Positions 10,405 through 20,154 of a stretch of DNA of 64,000 bases are shown piece after piece. A program made the position numbers and the translations under genes. The stretch spans positions 142,722 to 206,721 of the forward strand of contig NZ_KB290710.1 in assembly GCF_000318095.2 (NCBI RefSeq). Direction: 5' to 3'. The notes under the pieces were generated by a model. The model was not told where the DNA came from. It saw nothing but the letters and a program-made list of their open reading frames with translations, and did no database searches. Source of the DNA: Alloprevotella sp. oral taxon 473 str. F0040. GTDB lineage: Bacteria > Bacteroidota > Bacteroidia > Bacteroidales > Bacteroidaceae. Positions within the stretch are counted from its first letter, which is position 1; each line of letters begins with the position of its first letter.

Positions 10405-11880
10405 CTACTGTTGAGGAGTTGTGGGGATTTTCTCCATTTCCTCGAGAATTTTCTCCATGGGGAGTGAACCCACCACCTTTCCGGCTACAGTGCCATCGGG
10501 GTTGAGCACGAGGAGCGTGGGATAGGCAGAGATGCTGTAGCGCTTTGCCACCTCAGGGCCTTCGCCTTTTTCCATATCCAATTTGAGATTCACGAAGCGA
10601 GCATTGAACACCTTGCCCACTTCTGGGCGAGGGAAGACGTCGCGAGCCAATATCTTGCAAGGGCCACACCATTCGGTGAAGCAGTCTACAAAGACTTGCT
10701 TGCCACTCTCCTTAGCTTTGGCTAAAGCTTCTTTGAGTGAGAGATGATCAAACAAGATGCCATCATTTTTCTCCAAACGGTCTGCTAAGAAACTTAGTTG
10801 TTTGGCTCCACTTCCGGTTTCAACTGTAGAACGTTGACGGAGGTAAGTGCAAAGACGTTTGATTTGTTGAGCGTTGAGGTCGGGAAAATCGAAGGTGAGT
10901 TCGTAGCTAGCACGAGAACTCTGGAATTTATCGCCTTCTTTTTCCATGAAGTCTACGAGAGCTTCATATTGTTTGGTACCACGAAGTTCGGCGAGCTTGA
11001 GCGTAGGGTAGACTCCTGAAGTATCAGCTATGCCAGCTTTGCGTGCCCCTAGGGAGAGGTCTAAGAGGGCATCGGCATCGTAGGGTGTGGTGCCCGAAGC
11101 ATAAGCCGCTGCTTCTGAATAAAACATACGTTCTAGGAAGCTATTCACCTTGTTTTCACCGATGTTTTTGATGAAAGCATCGCGGTGATCCACCAAATAG
11201 TGGTAAAGGGGAGCTTGACGATTGGTGACCAGACGGGAAAGGATGAACCAGTTGTCCTCCTTTGCATATTCCTTCTCCGAAAGTTGTGCCCAATATTCTT
11301 GTGCCACTTGGTTGAAGGTGGAGTCGTCTGCGAGGTTCAGCGCATAGAGGTAGTTGCGGAGCGTCTTCTTGTCGCGCTTTCCTTTTTGATAGGCTGCAGA
11401 GAGACCAGCGAGAGACGTTTTGGGAGAGAGCGATAGTGCGAGATCTTTTTGGAAATCGGGGAGCTGTTTGCCACCGATGATGCGTTGGATCACATTGCCT
11501 TCGGTATCGAGCACGAGGAAGTGCGCAAAGCGGTGAATGTTGTAGCGTTTGGCGATGGCAGCATTCTGACGTTTGCTCACGTCCATGTAGAAAGGTACAA
11601 AATTTTTGTGGAGATAGTCAGCAAACGCTTGGTTGGAGAATACGTAAATGTCCATGCCATGGCAGGGAATAGCCCAATCGGCGTAGCAGTTGAAGAAGAT
11701 GGGTTTCTTCTCTGCTTTGGCGCGTGTCAAGGCTTCGTCGAGAGAGCGCACATAGTTTACTTTGATGTCGGCCTTTACTTTGTCGCCATACATGCTGGGT
11801 TCTACTTGAGCCGAGGCAGAAAGAGGGGCAAGACATCCCAATGCAGTGGCACAAGCCAGGAATAGAGATTTGATAGTCAT
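10405..11880 (-). CDS. Exported protein with two thioredoxin-like domains, the first lacking one active-site Cys
   Basis: A 491-aa exported protein (signal peptide ends near ASAQ). The C-terminal thioredoxin domain has an intact WCGPC active site at C405-C408 and the cis-proline segment YPTLLVLNPDG. The N-terminal domain (about residues 45-150) has the same fold signature but reads W-A-I-P-C, so the first active-site cysteine is replaced by Ala70 and only Cys73 remains. The linker of about 240 residues is helical and TPR-like. Likely role is periplasmic disulfide reduction, isomerisation or handling of a partner; the N-domain probably binds rather than oxidises. It is first in a two-gene operon with the protease at 9213. 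Confidence 0.85.
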   Translation of the reverse strand: MTIKSLFLACATALGCLAPLSASAQVEPSMYGDKVKADIKVNYVRSLDEALTRAKAEKKPIFFNCYADWAIPCHGMDIYVFSNQAFADYLHKNFVPFYMDVSKRQNAAIAKRYNIHRFAHFLVLDTEGNVIQRIIGGKQLPDFQKDLALSLSPKTSLAGLSAAYQKGKRDKKTLRNYLYALNLADDSTFNQVAQEYWAQLSEKEYAKEDNWFILSRLVTNRQAPLYHYLVDHRDAFIKNIGENKVNSFLERMFYSEAAAYASGTTPYDADALLDLSLGARKAGIADTSGVYPTLKLAELRGTKQYEALVDFMEKEGDKFQSSRASYELTFDFPDLNAQQIKRLCTYLRQRSTVETGSGAKQLSFLADRLEKNDGILFDHLSLKEALAKAKESGKQVFVDCFTEWCGPCKILARDVFPRPEVGKVFNARFVNLKLDMEKGEGPEVAKRYSISAYPTLLVLNPDGTVAGKVVGSLPMEKILEEMEKIPTTPQQ

Positions 11881-11927
11881 AAGGGGAAATACTTAGACGT
11901 TGGATGTAATCTTGAGAGAAATTTCGT

Positions 11928-11935
11928 CAAAGGTA
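11928..11935 (-). promoter_or_regulatory. -7 promoter element for the thioredoxin-like/protease operon
   Basis: The minus strand reads TACCTTTG, matching TAnnTTTG, 47 bases before the start codon. It lies just inside a 21-bp repeat array. Confidence 0.5.
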
Positions 11936-11962
11936 CGGATTCTTTCTGGAAGATGTAGACGA

Positions 11963-12090
11963 AAACTCAGAAAAAATCTCCGACGTTTTTCAAAAGAACT
12001 CGGAGATTTTCTCAAAACTCTCGGAGTTTTTTCTGAAAAAGTCCGAGAGTTCTACACCAATTCTCGGAGAAATCGTTGGGAAGTCTCCGA
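11963..12090. repeat. 21-bp-period CGGAG repeat array, locus 1 (intergenic)
   Basis: About six imperfect units spaced 21-22 bases apart. Each carries a CTCGGAG or CTCCGAG core followed by a T/A-rich stretch such as TTTTCTGAAAAA. Units occur in both orientations, so neighbouring cores can pair into hairpins. The array lies between the FISUMP gene end and the thioredoxin-like promoter. Related arrays lie near 27351, 36057 and 52348. Confidence 0.75.
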
Positions 12091-12102
12091 AAGGGCTTTC
12101 TA

Positions 12103-13113
12103 TTATTGGGCTTTTGGGGTGAAGTCTTTCACACAGCGCACGCTATAGAGTACGGGTCGTTCCATATTGTCTAAGCGAGAAGTGCCGCGCCACACCTTGT
12201 CGTTGAAGTGGGAAGACATGCGCACGATGGCACCAGGCAGAGAGTCATTGAGTGTCACGGGAGTCGATGTCCAATAGTACCATGATTTTCCACGATTCAC
12301 ATAGAGCTGACCGCGGGCTTTCTGGTAGGCATTGGCCCCCGCCAAGGGAGCATTGAAACCTGCTGCACCTCCTTCGCTCATCACGGTGCCTAAACCTGCA
12401 CCGCGCCAAGCATTGTCGAGCTGAGCTTCTTGGGAAGAGAGTCCAAGAGCTTGCTCAAGTTGCTGCCAATCTTGGTCGGAGGGGAGTCGCCATCCCTCAG
12501 GTACAGATGCTTTTGCCGCAGCGTAGGAATAGAGGAAACCGTATTTCTGAACATATCCTCCATTAGCCTTTTCTGCTTTCTCAAAGTTGGCGCGGCCATA
12601 TTTGGCACGAGCGGCAGGTTGAAGGGCGAAGCTGGCGAGGCGAGTGGTGAGGGTGTCGTCGAAATCGGGGTTGAGATAGGCGATGTTTTCACGCAGTTGG
12701 GCTGCGGTCAAACGACCGCGCTTGAAATGCTTGAAGAGTGGGAGGATGAAATTGTCGATGGGAGTACCATCCACTTTCCAGCCATCGAACTTCGGATCAA
12801 GGAAGAGTTCTTCTATCATTTGCCCTAGGATTTGGTCGTCGGGCACCATTTTCTTTTGATCCACGGGTTTTTCTTCCCAGGTGAAAGCACCATCTAGGCT
12901 ATAACCATTGGGGGCATAGCGCAGATTTTCGGCCAACCAAAGTTGATTGCCCACACGAATGGTGTGGTAAACATTGTTGTCGCGTGGGTCGGTGAAGTCG
13001 GGGCCAGCCGTAACGGCCGAGGAGCGATAGGAAAAACTGGGGTTTTCTTCATCGTGACAGCCGATGAGCGCGCCAGTGGCTAGCAGGAGTAGAGTATATA
13101 ATAGGGACTTCAT
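12103..13113 (-). CDS. FISUMP-domain lipoprotein
   Basis: A 336-aa lipoprotein: the signal peptide ends in the lipobox GALIGC. The FISUMP (Fibrobacter succinogenes major paralogous) domain is recognisable from FTDPRDNNVYHTIRVGNQLW, LAENLRY, the GFLYSYAAA and VPEGWRLPSDQDW segments, and SVRCVKD at the end. About 95 extra residues lie between the first strand set (AFTWEE) and KYGFLYSYA, rich in charged helical sequence, where shorter FISUMP proteins have only a few. The gene is last in the SusC-SusD operon, so a surface role near the transporter is likely; the biochemical function of FISUMP is not established. Confidence 0.82.
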   Translation of the reverse strand: MKSLLYTLLLLATGALIGCHDEENPSFSYRSSAVTAGPDFTDPRDNNVYHTIRVGNQLWLAENLRYAPNGYSLDGAFTWEEKPVDQKKMVPDDQILGQMIEELFLDPKFDGWKVDGTPIDNFILPLFKHFKRGRLTAAQLRENIAYLNPDFDDTLTTRLASFALQPAARAKYGRANFEKAEKANGGYVQKYGFLYSYAAAKASVPEGWRLPSDQDWQQLEQALGLSSQEAQLDNAWRGAGLGTVMSEGGAAGFNAPLAGANAYQKARGQLYVNRGKSWYYWTSTPVTLNDSLPGAIVRMSSHFNDKVWRGTSRLDNMERPVLYSVRCVKDFTPKAQ

Positions 13114-13179
13114 GAGAGGACTAAGTCATTATCGGTGAGAAATGTGCAGAGAAATGCGTGTCGGAGTCGTAAGCGACGT

Positions 13180-14265
13180 CTATTGTTCTATGCGATTGTA
13201 GTTGAGATTCAAGCCCAGTGTTTGGCTAATAAAGTTGTAGAGCAACTCATATTTCTGCATCACGAGGGGGAAGTCTCCATAGCGTTGGCGGAAACCTCCA
13301 TCGCCCAGATAGAGCAGAGCCTGAAGATATTGTTCGCGGTCTTCGCTGTCATCACTTGGGGCGTAGGCTCCCGATTGTTTCCAGCCAGCGAGGAAACCGA
13401 ATTGTGCGATTTCGGCAATCATGGCCTTGCGCATGTTTTGGGCTTCTTCTTCATCTTTAGCAATGGGCTCTTGACCACCGGTGCTACGCAACAGCAGAGT
13501 TACGATGTCTTCGTGGTTGTAGGGGGTGAAAGGAGGTTCATCGAAGAGTGCATTCACAGAGTAGACGAAGCTCTTTTTGCCCAAGTCCAAGACGGTGGGT
13601 AGGGGATAGGTGCTATTGAGCTTCTTCCATTCTTGACCATACCACCCATTGGTCTTGCTTACCTCAGCGAAACGACCACAGAGAGCAGACTGGGCTTTCA
13701 CGCGATCGCTCACCATGCTTTGCACGATGGTGCTGATTTGGGCGGCTACTTTGGCGGAGTCGGTGAGCGAACGCACTTGAGCGAGCACGAGAGTGCGGAA
13801 TCCCACGTGGAAAGTGGGCTGTTGCGTGCGGTGAGCTGAGGCGGCAGTGAGGGTGTCAGCCACAAGGATGCTGAAAGGTCGCATGGGCTTAGAAATCTGG
13901 CCGAGATAACTGCGGATGAAGCGGAGCGCGCGCATCTGATCTTCGGGAGCGGTGAGATAGACGTAGGAGTATTTTACCCCGCGATTGTAGCCCGAAAAGG
14001 TCCAGTTGAGATCTACGGTTTCGTAAGTCGTACGAGGCTTTCCGTCTACACCAAGACCTTCAGTGTGTTTGGCGATGGTGTCGTTGAAATATACGGGAAC
14101 ACCAAAGTCTTTGTAGAGCAAATAGCGAGCATGTTGGATGGAGTCGTTGGGTTGATCGGTGATGACAAAGTCATTGCCATAGGTGAGCCCAGGAGTGATG
14201 GGGTCTTCGCTGCTGCATCCTACGAGAGCGAGGAGCGAACAGAGGAACAGAAATATATGTTTCAT
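13180..14265 (-). CDS. SusCD-associated metallohydrolase-like lipoprotein without the zinc motif
   Basis: A 361-aa lipoprotein (lipobox LALVGC). Its layout resembles the substrate import-associated zinc metallohydrolase lipoproteins that follow SusC/SusD genes: a LLYKDFGVPVYF start, a WTFSG segment, then PFSILVAD, and a late PYNHEDIVTLLLR segment that matches the position of the conserved Glu-Asp stretch in that family. The expected HExxH in the middle is absent; the corresponding stretch reads QSMVSDRVKAQSALCG. I infer a non-catalytic homologue. It lies between susD and the FISUMP gene on the same transcript. Family placement is from remembered pattern and should be treated as probable. Confidence 0.62.
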   Translation of the reverse strand: MKHIFLFLCSLLALVGCSSEDPITPGLTYGNDFVITDQPNDSIQHARYLLYKDFGVPVYFNDTIAKHTEGLGVDGKPRTTYETVDLNWTFSGYNRGVKYSYVYLTAPEDQMRALRFIRSYLGQISKPMRPFSILVADTLTAASAHRTQQPTFHVGFRTLVLAQVRSLTDSAKVAAQISTIVQSMVSDRVKAQSALCGRFAEVSKTNGWYGQEWKKLNSTYPLPTVLDLGKKSFVYSVNALFDEPPFTPYNHEDIVTLLLRSTGGQEPIAKDEEEAQNMRKAMIAEIAQFGFLAGWKQSGAYAPSDDSEDREQYLQALLYLGDGGFRQRYGDFPLVMQKYELLYNFISQTLGLNLNYNRIEQ

Positions 14266-14371
14266 GGGGATGGAGCTTAAAATGTGGGAAGACGTGAGAG
14301 TCTTAGTAATAGGGTGGGCATAAAGATACCCTAAAGTCCTAAAGATTCATCATAGAGCAGTGCTCTGAATA

Positions 14372-16015
14372 CTACGGAGCAGGCGTGGGAGTTTCGGGAG
14401 TGTTCTCCTCTTTTTCATCTGGGACGTTAGGCAACTCACGAGGTTTCTTCACTTCCACGCGCTCTGGGCGCACATGGTTGGGCATGGGCACCTTGTCGAA
14501 AGAGATGACACTCTCGGGAAGTGAGAAGGTGTAGGCAGCATCGCCCGAGGGGAGGAGGAAAAGATGCGTGGTGAGGAAAGAGTTTTGCTCCGTGTAAGCA
14601 TTGAAAGCGTGAACGACAGTCTTGCGCAAAGGATATTTCTCCAGCACACTATAGCGGCGCAAGTCGAACCATCAGTGACCCTCGAAGCAAAGTTCGCGGC
14701 GGCGTTCGTTGCGAATCTCATTGACCAAGTCTTCTCCTGTGTGGTTCGTTAACTTTTCGTCTATACGCTGGCGTTGCAGTTGGTGAAGCACGGTGGTAGC
14801 TTCGGCATCCTTGCCCTGCATGGCCAAGGCTTCTGCCAAATTGAGGTAGGCTTCTGATGTGCGGAGGGTGAAACCATCGGAAATGTGGTTGGCTTCGGTG
14901 GTGCGCTCATATTTATTGGCCAATCCTAGACTGTCGGACAAAGAGTTTGTGCTGAAGAAGGTGCTGCGACGTGCATCGAAAGCCGAGAACAATTCGTAAA
15001 GTTCGCGCGAAACACAATAGTCGGCTGGTGCACCTGTGAGCGAAGTGTTACGATCTGCGGCAGCGAGGTGGTTGGCTCCTTGAGTGAAGAGGATTTCCAC
15101 ATTGTTGCGAGTCAGGAAAGGTTGACCGCTTTGCAAAGCAGACAGAGGAGTGAGCTTGGCACGAGGACTTTCTACCACGCGACGAGCAGCCTTTTCGGCA
15201 TCGCTCCAGCGTTGCATGTAGAGATATACGCGGCTCAAGAGGAGATTGGCGGCTTCGGCCGATGCGCGGTGCAGACGGAAGCGGTCGGGCTGTGGAGAAA
15301 CAGCCAGTTCGCTGGCTGCTGTCTCCAGGTCTTTAGCCATTTGCGCATAGACAGCGGCGTTGGTGGCGCGAGAAAACTGCGTTTCTTTGTCTTTGTTGTG
15401 CTCCACATAGGAAGTGAGCTTCAGAGGAACACAGAGGTCAACGGCTGCGGAGTCGAGGCGGTAGGGACGTCCGTAGAGATTGGCCAGAGCAAAATAGAAT
15501 TGTGAGCGTGCAAAGAGGGCTTCCCCTTTGACACGATGGTAGAGTGCATCGTCTTCTTGGGTGGCATGTGGCATGTCGTCGATAAGGTCTACGATGTTAT
15601 TCACATGGTTGATGCGCGTGTAGAGCGTTTTGAGCGTAGCATCGTCGTTGCCTTTGTTGGTGCGGCCATAATTGTAGCGCACATCTTGTTGCCAAGTGAA
15701 GTAGCCGTACATCGGAGCCACGGTGTGTGTCCATGCCGTGTTACCAATATTGCCTTGTTGTGACGTGCCAGTGGTGTTAATATCATCGTCGAGGATGTTG
15801 ATAAATCCATAGGTGCTGGCCGAAACCCCTTTGTTCACGACATGGCTTTTGAGATATACATCGCCCACCAAGAGCTCGTTGAGGTCTTGCACGGTCTTTG
15901 CGACTACACGATCTTGAGAATACTGATCGAGAAAGTCGTTGCAGCTTGCAGTGCTTAGGAGCGAAAGGGCAAGTGCGAGGGTGGAAAACTTGTGATTCAT
16001 GAGTAATCTATGCAT
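14372..16015 (-). pseudogene. SusD/RagB-type lipoprotein gene interrupted by an in-frame TGA
   Basis: Surface glycan- or peptide-binding partner of the SusC protein just upstream. Lipobox STASC and the start CNDFLDQYS are typical of SusD, with TPR-like helices following. The frame is open for 447 codons to FEGH, then a TGA (14672-14674) stands where this family has Arg in the conserved GHRWFDLRRY. After it the same frame continues with WFDLRRYSVLEKYPL and runs to a normal end at 14372, giving 547 codons in all with the stop counted as one. A single C-to-T change from CGA explains it. The truncated product would lack about 99 residues. Read-through, strain-level decay or a sequencing error cannot be separated here. 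Confidence 0.9.
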
Positions 16016-16081
16016 TGGTTGAGGCTATGGTGGCTGACTTAAGGGAAGATAACACACCGACTGCCTCAAGATGGGAGATGA

Positions 16082-19000
16082 TTAGAACGAAATTCTCAGG
16101 CCAAAGGTGAACGATGGGCGAAGTGAGAGGGCTGTTTGCAGTGAGAAACCTGACTGCGTGGGATCCTGTCCTTCGAGAGCAGATGATTTGAGTGTGAAGA
16201 CATTGGTCATCGCTGCATCAAGTGCTAGGTTGGAGAAGGGCATACCCTTGAGTTGCTTGCGAGAGAACTGGTAGCGCAAGGCAAGATTGCTCAAACGCAA
16301 GTAACTACCCGATACTACTCGTGCATTGGAGTTGTCATACATCATCCAATAGTTGTCGGCGAAAGCCTCGAAACCTTGGGTCGCTGCGGGAGTAGCAGCA
16401 CTCCAGTGGTAGCGGTTCTCTTGAAACGCTGGATCGCTGGGACTAATCAAGGAAGGAAGCTGAGTGTGCTTCTCATCGCCAGGTTTGCGCCAACGTTTGG
16501 TAAACTCTTTGCGCACGTTGTTTTCAGAAGACACTCCATCGAGCACATCCTTATATAAGGCGAATTTACGAATCTTATTGCCAAGGGCATAGTTGAAGCT
16601 CGCAGAGAGCGACCACTGTTGGTAGCGTAGTGTGCTGTAGAATGAGCCAGCGAGATTGGGTTCACGACTTCCGCTCTGAGAACCTACGCGCTGCATGATG
16701 CGGTCCAGGGGTTGTCCTTCGAGTAAATGCTGACGATCGCGGTAATCATCGAAGAGAGGGAGCCCATTTTGTGGATCGAGTCCGATGAAATTGTAGCTAT
16801 AGAAGGTGCCAATGGGCTTGCCGTCGATGATGGCCGTGCCATTGAGGTACTTTTCTATCTTATATTTGTTGGCGGTTTTGGTGTTTATGCTGTTATAAAC
16901 TACGGAGTAGTTGGCAGACACCAGCCACGTCCAATCGCGGGTCTTGATGGGATAGGCCGAAACATTGATGCTGAAACCACTATTCGTGATATCACTGCCG
17001 TTCATTGTGTAGTTTTCCACACCATTGAAGGGAGAAACCAACGTGTTGTCAAAGGCATCTTTAGTGTGCTTGTAGTAGGCATCTACACCCACAGTGAGGC
17101 GATAGTCGAAGAGTGAAGCATCTACGCCCACATTCCACTGATCGGTCTGTTCCCAACGCAGATAGGGATTGGGCAAAGCATCGACTTTTGCCACATTTTC
17201 TCCATAGTAGGTGTCGAGACTCTCTTGGCGCAATAGGAGATTTGGCGTTTGATTGTCTACCATATTACCCGTTTTACCAAAGGAGGTGCGCAGGCGCAAG
17301 TCGCTCACTGCATCATAGCGACGCAAGAAGAGGGACTTCAGATTGAGCATACCAGAGGCGGACCACACAGGGAGGAATTTTTCGTTGCTGCGTGAGCCAA
17401 ACTTGTTGGAAGCATCAAAGCGCGTGTTGGCACTCAATGAGAAGAGGCTACCATAAGAATAGGAAAAAATGGCGTAGCCACTCAGGCGGTGCGTCTTGTC
17501 GGCACGGAGCGTGGGGTGATTGTGTGCCACCCATGAAGCATATTTTGGGAAACGATTCATTTCCTCTGCTGTCATGTTCACATATTTCAAACCACGACTC
17601 TTGAAGAAACCGCGTGTGTTCTCGCTGAATCCGTCAGTGTTCGACACATTCATTTCATAACCCAACGAAGCACTGAGGAGGTGCAGTTTCTTCTCTCCGA
17701 GGGCATGGCGGAAATTGGCTTGTGCACGGAGCGTAAAGTTTTCGTTTACGTTCGTTCCTGTGTTGTACACGCCGCCGTAAGGCATATCCGAGAGACCATA
17801 ATCGCCAGGAATGGGAGCTTGTCCATATTCTGCATTGCGCAACTGCGCTGCATAATTGGATTTCTCGCCGAACCAAGTGGAATTGTCGGAGTGAGTGCGC
17901 TGATAAGAGGTGGTGAGGGTGAGGTCGAGCAGTGTTTTGAAACGATATGTCAAATCAAGGGCTGCCATGATACCGTTTGAGCTGTAGAGCTTCTCTGCAT
18001 TCTCAATCTCATTCAGAATGTTGTAAGCATATTTGTACTGCTCGTTCTTGTCCGTGCCCACATTGTAGGCGTGTCGTTGGTAGAAGAAATAAGAACCATC
18101 GTTGTTGAAGGCTGGAAGTGCCCGCGTGGTATTATAGGCATAACCCAAGAGATCGATTTCTCCAGGGAGTTGTGTTTTCTTCTGTACGTTGGCATTGAGG
18201 CGGATATTCGCTTGGATCACCTTCGCAATGCGAGTTTGCATGTTGAGCGAGGCGGTGTAGCGGTCGTTGTTGTGGTGCAGTTGCACGCCCTCTTCGCGAT
18301 TGTAGCCCAGAGATGCGTAATATCTGGCAGTTTCACTACCTCCCGACAGTGCCACAGTGTGATTGTGGTTGAAGGTGTCGTGGGTGAGCAACTTAAACCA
18401 GTCGGTATTCACCGTTTCCGCACGTTGCACCTCAGCCAAGAATCCATTGTAGTCCGTCTGTCCAGTGACAAATCGGTGATAAGCCCCTTCGTAGCCCACC
18501 ATCGTCATGTGGTTGGGGAAGGTGTAGTGGAGATTCATCAATTCTTGTCCAAACTGCACGCGCTCTTGTGAGTTCATCAAGTAGATGTTGCGGTCTGAAT
18601 AGCGCGGACGAGCGGTGAATTTGAATTGGCTGTTGTAGGTGATGCGTGGAGGGCCAGGTTCCCCCTTCTTAGTGGTCACCACAATCACACCATTGGCTGC
18701 GCGAGTGCCGTAGAGAGCAGTGGCAGCCGCGTCCTTAAGTACGTCGACACGTTCAATGTCTTGAGGGTTAATCCCTGAAATCGCGTTGCCGATGTAGTTG
18801 ATGTAGTCTGGATCATTAAGCTGGTCGTTGGTCACATCGACAGGGTCGGAGAGAGGGATGCCATCTAGCACCCACAGAGGTTCGCGATTGCCGATGAGCG
18901 TGGAAGTACCGCGGATGCGCATACGAGCAGTTGCCCCCACTTCGCCAGAGTTCTGCATGAATACCATGTCGGGCACGCGACCTTCTAGAGCTTGTTCCAA

Positions 19001-19489
19001 ACTCGTCATACCTGGCATGAGGATTTCTTCCATCTTCAACGAAGTGATGGCGCTAGTCTTCTCACGAGTCGAAATCGTGCCATATCCTGTCACCACGGCT
19101 TCTCCGAGACTTTGACTGTGATCTTCGAGCATGAAGTCGTAGTGTGTCACATTAGTGCGTCCACTCTTGGTTTGTCTCTTCATGCCAAGGTAGGAAGCCG
19201 AAATAGAAAGGCCCGCTGTGCTAGTGCCTGCTGGAAGTTTCACACGATAAGCACCTTTGTTGTCGGTTTGCGCTGTCCAAACTTTGCGCCCCAGTGTGAC
19301 CCGCACGTAAACTCCTACGAGGGGTTCGCCCTGTTTGTTGAACACCATGCCCGTCACCACGTTATCTTGCATGGTGTTTTGGGAGGTAGCGGTGGTTTGC
19401 GCGGATAGTGGGGTGGTGGCCGTCAAGGCTCCTGCCGCGATGAACGCGGCTATTAAACTACGAAATGGGGGATAAGTCCTCATAGGCAT
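16082..19489 (-). CDS. SusC/RagA-type TonB-dependent outer-membrane transporter
   Basis: A 1135-aa outer-membrane receptor. The signal peptide ends near LSAQ (residue 31); a CarboxypepD_reg-like domain covers about residues 42-125; the TonB-linked stretch EAVVTGYGT precedes a plug domain with RIRGTSTLIGNREPLWVLDGIPL and DAAATALYGTRAANGVIVVTTKKG. The remaining residues form the barrel, ending in the expected aromatic-rich TFGLRISF. It is the first gene of the SusC-SusD-metallohydrolase-like-FISUMP operon. The substrate is not predictable: no glycosidase or peptidase that would identify it lies in the operon. An ATG two codons in is an alternative start. Confidence 0.95.
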   Translation of the reverse strand: MPMRTYPPFRSLIAAFIAAGALTATTPLSAQTTATSQNTMQDNVVTGMVFNKQGEPLVGVYVRVTLGRKVWTAQTDNKGAYRVKLPAGTSTAGLSISASYLGMKRQTKSGRTNVTHYDFMLEDHSQSLGEAVVTGYGTISTREKTSAITSLKMEEILMPGMTSLEQALEGRVPDMVFMQNSGEVGATARMRIRGTSTLIGNREPLWVLDGIPLSDPVDVTNDQLNDPDYINYIGNAISGINPQDIERVDVLKDAAATALYGTRAANGVIVVTTKKGEPGPPRITYNSQFKFTARPRYSDRNIYLMNSQERVQFGQELMNLHYTFPNHMTMVGYEGAYHRFVTGQTDYNGFLAEVQRAETVNTDWFKLLTHDTFNHNHTVALSGGSETARYYASLGYNREEGVQLHHNNDRYTASLNMQTRIAKVIQANIRLNANVQKKTQLPGEIDLLGYAYNTTRALPAFNNDGSYFFYQRHAYNVGTDKNEQYKYAYNILNEIENAEKLYSSNGIMAALDLTYRFKTLLDLTLTTSYQRTHSDNSTWFGEKSNYAAQLRNAEYGQAPIPGDYGLSDMPYGGVYNTGTNVNENFTLRAQANFRHALGEKKLHLLSASLGYEMNVSNTDGFSENTRGFFKSRGLKYVNMTAEEMNRFPKYASWVAHNHPTLRADKTHRLSGYAIFSYSYGSLFSLSANTRFDASNKFGSRSNEKFLPVWSASGMLNLKSLFLRRYDAVSDLRLRTSFGKTGNMVDNQTPNLLLRQESLDTYYGENVAKVDALPNPYLRWEQTDQWNVGVDASLFDYRLTVGVDAYYKHTKDAFDNTLVSPFNGVENYTMNGSDITNSGFSINVSAYPIKTRDWTWLVSANYSVVYNSINTKTANKYKIEKYLNGTAIIDGKPIGTFYSYNFIGLDPQNGLPLFDDYRDRQHLLEGQPLDRIMQRVGSQSGSREPNLAGSFYSTLRYQQWSLSASFNYALGNKIRKFALYKDVLDGVSSENNVRKEFTKRWRKPGDEKHTQLPSLISPSDPAFQENRYHWSAATPAATQGFEAFADNYWMMYDNSNARVVSGSYLRLSNLALRYQFSRKQLKGMPFSNLALDAAMTNVFTLKSSALEGQDPTQSGFSLQTALSLRPSFTFGLRISF

Positions 19490-19569
19490 GAAGAGATAAG
19501 ATGAAGAAATGAGCGGTCGGAGATTGCATAAAAGATGTTGTTATGTGCTTATATGCAGAGACTCGATTG

Positions 19570-19577
19570 CAAATATA
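19570..19577 (-). promoter_or_regulatory. -7 promoter element for the minus-strand SusC operon
   Basis: The minus strand reads TATATTTG, matching TAnnTTTG, about 80 bases before the SusC start, with a TTG about 20 bases further upstream near 19598. Confidence 0.5.
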
Positions 19578-20154
19578 CTAGTTGTTCTTGATTATAACAA
19601 GATTTTATTTATTTTTCTGCAATGTTTTCTGCGAGGGATATTTGTTTTAATGGAAAAGTGGTGGGAAATGTGGTAAAAATGTCGCTTTTTTATTGCGATA
19701 ATTGCTTTTTGTCTATCTTGTGGTTGCTAGAGAAAAGTGAGTTTTTTGCGAATTTCGTTAGAAAAGCTATATATTCTGAGATGAAATGGTGAGGTAATTA
19801 CGATGTATGTGGCTATTACTAATGGTATAATTCAATAATGTAAAATGGTATAAGAGAAAAAATGCACAAAAAACTGAGCATTATATTTGAAGCACTGTCT
19901 TGCTTCCCTCTAGCTTTCGGTTCTGGATTGTCTATTCGACGGCATATAATGCAACTCCTGGCTTGCGATGGGCTTTGGGAACCGTAGAAAATGGAAGAGT
20001 CCATGGGAAGAGGCATGAAATATCTAGGGATTTTTAGGAATATCGTGCAGTGTCTTTGGTAAAGTATTAGGAGTGGATACTAGGGAGAAATCAGCGGGAA
20101 AATCTATTCATATCTTCTGTTTAAGAGACTCTAGCCTTATTGTATAGAGGATTA

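Noticed and set aside
11900-12148. An 82-codon plus-strand frame over repeat locus 1
   Set aside because: The 21-bp repeats lack stops in several frames, so long open frames arise automatically; it also overlaps the promoter of the thioredoxin-like gene and the end of the FISUMP gene.
14672-14674. Selenocysteine insertion at the in-frame TGA of susD
   Set aside because: The family has arginine at this site, the protein is an exported binding lipoprotein with no redox role, and no selenocysteine insertion hairpin is apparent after the codon.
19819-20016. A 65-codon minus-strand frame in the intergenic region between the two SusC genes
   Set aside because: It has no recognisable domain or promoter, its composition is like the surrounding AT-rich DNA, and nothing indicates translation.
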